The position numbers and the translations under genes were made by a program. From JBFWWW01 sp050245975 (GTDB lineage Bacteria; Pseudomonadota; Alphaproteobacteria; Rhizobiales; Hyphomicrobiaceae): a stretch of 8,211 nucleotides of DNA. The notes under the pieces were generated by a model. The model was not told the DNA's origin. It saw only the letters and a list, made by a program, of their open reading frames with translations, and made no database searches. The DNA is taken from assembly GCA_050245975.1 (NCBI GenBank), contig JBFWWW010000183.1:1-8211 (forward strand). Reading direction: 5' to 3'. Positions 7,070 through 8,211 of the stretch are shown here, one piece after another (within the stretch, counting starts at the first letter, position 1; every line of letters starts with the position of its first letter).

Positions 7070-7216
7070 CCTCTCGATTTTGCTGGGTCTTCCGAGCACC
7101 GGCTCCCGGCGCGTCGCTCGCGCAGGCCCGAAGACACCGACCGAAAGGCACCGGATCTTCGCGGACGCGGCGTGCCGCGGCGGCACGAGCACGGGTGGGG
7201 CATATGATGACGTCCA
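7070..7216. other. GC-rich centre of the divergent control region, no gene
   Basis: This stretch of about 150 bases between operator sites 2 and 3 contains no coding frame I can support and no convincing promoter. It holds one short perfect palindrome, CGTGCCG-CGG-CGGCACG (7171-7187), with no T run. It may simply space the two operator pairs. Confidence 0.5.
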
Positions 7217-7231
7217 TTCTACATTGCAGAA
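7217..7231. promoter_or_regulatory. Putative IclR-type operator, site 3
   Basis: TTCTACATTGCAGAA, identical to site 2. It ends three bases before the -35 box of the candidate mutase promoter, a position from which an IclR-family activator could contact RNA polymerase. Its flank TATTTGATT recurs, inverted, beside site 4. Confidence 0.7.
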
Positions 7232-7234
7232 TAT

Positions 7235-7263
7235 TTGATTTGGCCGGAATTGCCGTATATGAA
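7235..7263 (+). promoter_or_regulatory. Candidate promoter of the mutase gene
   Basis: TTGATT (7235-7240), a 17-base spacer and TATGAA (7258-7263) give a moderate sigma-70 type promoter in an AT-rich patch, with an untranslated leader of about 85 bases to the ATG at 7355. Site 3 abuts it upstream and site 4 lies in the leader. The leader is too short and lacks the pattern for a cobalamin riboswitch. Confidence 0.4.
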
Positions 7264-7278
7264 AAGGCCCACACGGGG

Positions 7279-7306
7279 AGTATAGCGCCCCGGAGACTGG
7301 GATCAA
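7279..7306 (-). promoter_or_regulatory. Candidate second leftward promoter facing the mutase promoter
   Basis: On the minus strand TTGATC (7306-7301), a 16-base spacer and TATACT (7284-7279) form a promoter-like pair whose -10 box is close to consensus. It would fire toward the regulator, starting near 7273, with site 4 just upstream and site 3 downstream. It may be a distal regulator promoter, an antisense start that interferes with the mutase promoter, or chance. Confidence 0.3.
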
Positions 7307-7315
7307 TCAAATAAG

Positions 7316-7330
7316 TTCTGCAAAGCAGAA
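7316..7330. promoter_or_regulatory. Putative IclR-type operator, site 4
   Basis: TTCTGCAAAGCAGAA has perfectly complementary six-base arms (TTCTGC/GCAGAA) around AAA. It is the best copy of the four and lies in the mutase leader, 24 bases before the ATG. Binding here would act as a roadblock to mutase transcription. The preceding AATCAAATA (7305-7313) is the inverted copy of the flank of site 3. Confidence 0.75.
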
Positions 7331-7354
7331 CAAGTTGCGAAAGGCAAGCTCGGT

Positions 7355-8211
7355 ATGCTGGCTGGCATCGAACTCAGCATGAAGCAGTGGGACTGGGACT
7401 ATTTTCTCGCCCAGCGGCGGGAGGTGCTGCGGCTGTGGCCGACCGGCAAGGAGCTGGAGCACGCCGGCGCCATCGACGAGGCCATCGCCTACCACCGCGC
7501 GCAGCCGAAGATGAAATACGCCGCGCTGCGCAACGAGGCCGCGGAAAAGGAAGGCCGCATCCAGATCGTGCCGCAGGTCGGGCACGCGCTGGTCGACCAG
7601 ACCGTCGACCACATCAAGCACTCCGAGGACCTCCGTCCCGACCGCTGGTACGTCCTCACCGACACCTACACGCGCAAGTCGGAGTACGCGAAGGCCGCCG
7701 ACGCCGTGGAGCGCAGCCGCAAGGCCGGCGTGTCCTATCTCAACGGCTATCCGCTGGTGGCGCACGGTCTCAAGGGCGCGCGCTCCCTCAACGAGGCCAC
7801 CAGCGCCGCCGTCGGCACCGACAACAACGACGAGGACGCGCGCCTGCCGTGGGAGTTCGCGCTCGCCGGCGGCTGGACGTGGGGCACCATCAAGAGCATT
7901 GAGGAGCTGATCCAGCACTCGCGCGACTATCCCGTCGACAAGAACGTCCACAACCAGCAGTACATCGACCGCCTCGCCGCCTATTTCACCGAGCAGGGCG
8001 TGCCCATCCTGCGCCGCGCCTCCGCCAACCTGCCCGGCTGGGACTCGCTCGGCTTCAAGGTCACGGTGTCGCTGCTCGAGGTGCTCCTCTCCGCCGCCCA
8101 GGGCGTGAAGTGGATCGATCTCAGCCTCGGCATCGGCATGAACCTGGTGCAGGACGTCGCCGCCATCCAGGTGCTGCGCCAGCTGGCGCGCGAATACCTC
8201 GACGCGATGGG
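7355..8211 (+). CDS. Glutamate mutase E-subunit (GlmE)-like adenosylcobalamin-dependent mutase, 3' end outside window
   Basis: The frame is open for 285 codons and runs off the window. Characterised relatives carry the adenosylcobalamin-dependent rearrangement of glutamate to 3-methylaspartate with a small B12-binding S subunit. Matches to Clostridium cochlearium GlmE (about 480 residues) include REVLRLWPTGKE (22-33), DTYTRKSEY (103-111), KAGVSYLNGYPLVAHGLKG (123-141), LAGGWT (170-175), the Y-DRL...Y-EQGV stretch (203-216) and AAQGVKWIDLSLGIGMNLVQ (247-266) followed by DVAA (267-270). Against that enzyme, R100 is kept (R107), but R66 is Gln (Q74), the R149 region has no matching Arg, E171 is Thr (T178), Y177 is Glu (E184) and Y181 is His (H188). 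The substrate is therefore probably not glutamate. The ATG at 7355 follows GAAAGG by 10 bases; an in-frame ATG at 7379 lacks such a site but starts where GlmE homology begins. A B12-binding subunit gene would be expected downstream. Confidence 0.78.
   Translation, partial: MLAGIELSMKQWDWDYFLAQRREVLRLWPTGKELEHAGAIDEAIAYHRAQPKMKYAALRNEAAEKEGRIQIVPQVGHALVDQTVDHIKHSEDLRPDRWYVLTDTYTRKSEYAKAADAVERSRKAGVSYLNGYPLVAHGLKGARSLNEATSAAVGTDNNDEDARLPWEFALAGGWTWGTIKSIEELIQHSRDYPVDKNVHNQQYIDRLAAYFTEQGVPILRRASANLPGWDSLGFKVTVSLLEVLLSAAQGVKWIDLSLGIGMNLVQDVAAIQVLRQLAREYLDAM

Noticed and set aside
7171..7187. Perfect GC palindrome CGTGCCG-CGG-CGGCACG as a terminator between the divergent genes
   Set aside because: No T run on either strand, and no transcript is expected to end there; such palindromes arise easily in GC-rich DNA.
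6965..7310. Small open frames (about 78-113 codons) on both strands inside the divergent control region
   Set aside because: They run through the operator palindromes and candidate promoters, have no ribosome-binding sites, and resemble nothing I recognise.
7264..7354. Possible cobalamin riboswitch ahead of the B12-dependent mutase
   Set aside because: The leader is only about 90 bases and I see no B12-box-like element or multi-stem architecture. Control appears to be by the operators instead.
7307..7951. Minus-strand open frame of about 214 codons overlapping the mutase gene
   Set aside because: The plus-strand frame encodes clear GlmE-like sequence across the same bases; the minus frame is Val/Leu/Gly-rich without a recognisable family.
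1..8211. Mobile elements, CRISPR arrays, tRNA or rRNA genes
   Set aside because: No transposase or integrase motifs, no regularly spaced repeats and no tRNA- or rRNA-like sequence seen on either strand.

Overview
The window is GC-rich, densely coded and tightly packed. Gene content (a two-gene egtB-egtD ergothioneine unit and several acyl-CoA enzymes under an IclR regulator) and codon use fit an alphaproteobacterium, probably of the Hyphomicrobiales. That placement is inferred from style, not from a marker gene. I see no mobile element, RNA gene or CRISPR array.

Layout, left to right. (1) Positions 9-2282, minus strand: egtB then egtD in transcription order, joined by a TGA-ATG junction; together they supply the sulfoxide synthase and the histidine methyltransferase of ergothioneine synthesis. 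(2) Positions 2283-2591: a gap with the egtBD leader, a likely intrinsic terminator for the operon entering from the right, and a short direct repeat. (3) Positions 2592-6955, minus strand: four genes read in the order iclR-type regulator, acyl-CoA dehydrogenase, class III (CaiB/BaiF) CoA-transferase, YhdH/AcuI-type NADPH enoyl-CoA reductase. Spacing of 24-67 nt suggests one operon. (4) Positions 6956-7354: a 399-bp divergent control region with four copies of a 15-bp palindrome (consensus TTCTRCAWWGCRGAA), two on each side, each pair bracketing a candidate promoter. (5) Positions 7355-8211, plus strand: the first 285 codons of a homologue of the glutamate mutase (methylaspartate mutase) E subunit, cut by the window edge.

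The notable part is the right half. The mutase homologue keeps the GlmE framework but appears to have lost nearly all residues that bind glutamate in the characterised enzyme: two of three 'claw' arginines, the glutamate and both tyrosines. It is therefore probably an adenosylcobalamin-dependent mutase for another substrate. Shared palindromes tie it to the regulator and the three CoA enzymes. My reading is a candidate undescribed catabolic pathway: a B12-dependent carbon-skeleton rearrangement combined with CoA transfer, dehydrogenation (by a dehydrogenase with Asp where the family usually has its catalytic Glu) and enoyl-CoA reduction. The substrate cannot be named from this window. Comparison with the Clostridium cochlearium GlmE sequence was done from memory and needs a proper alignment.
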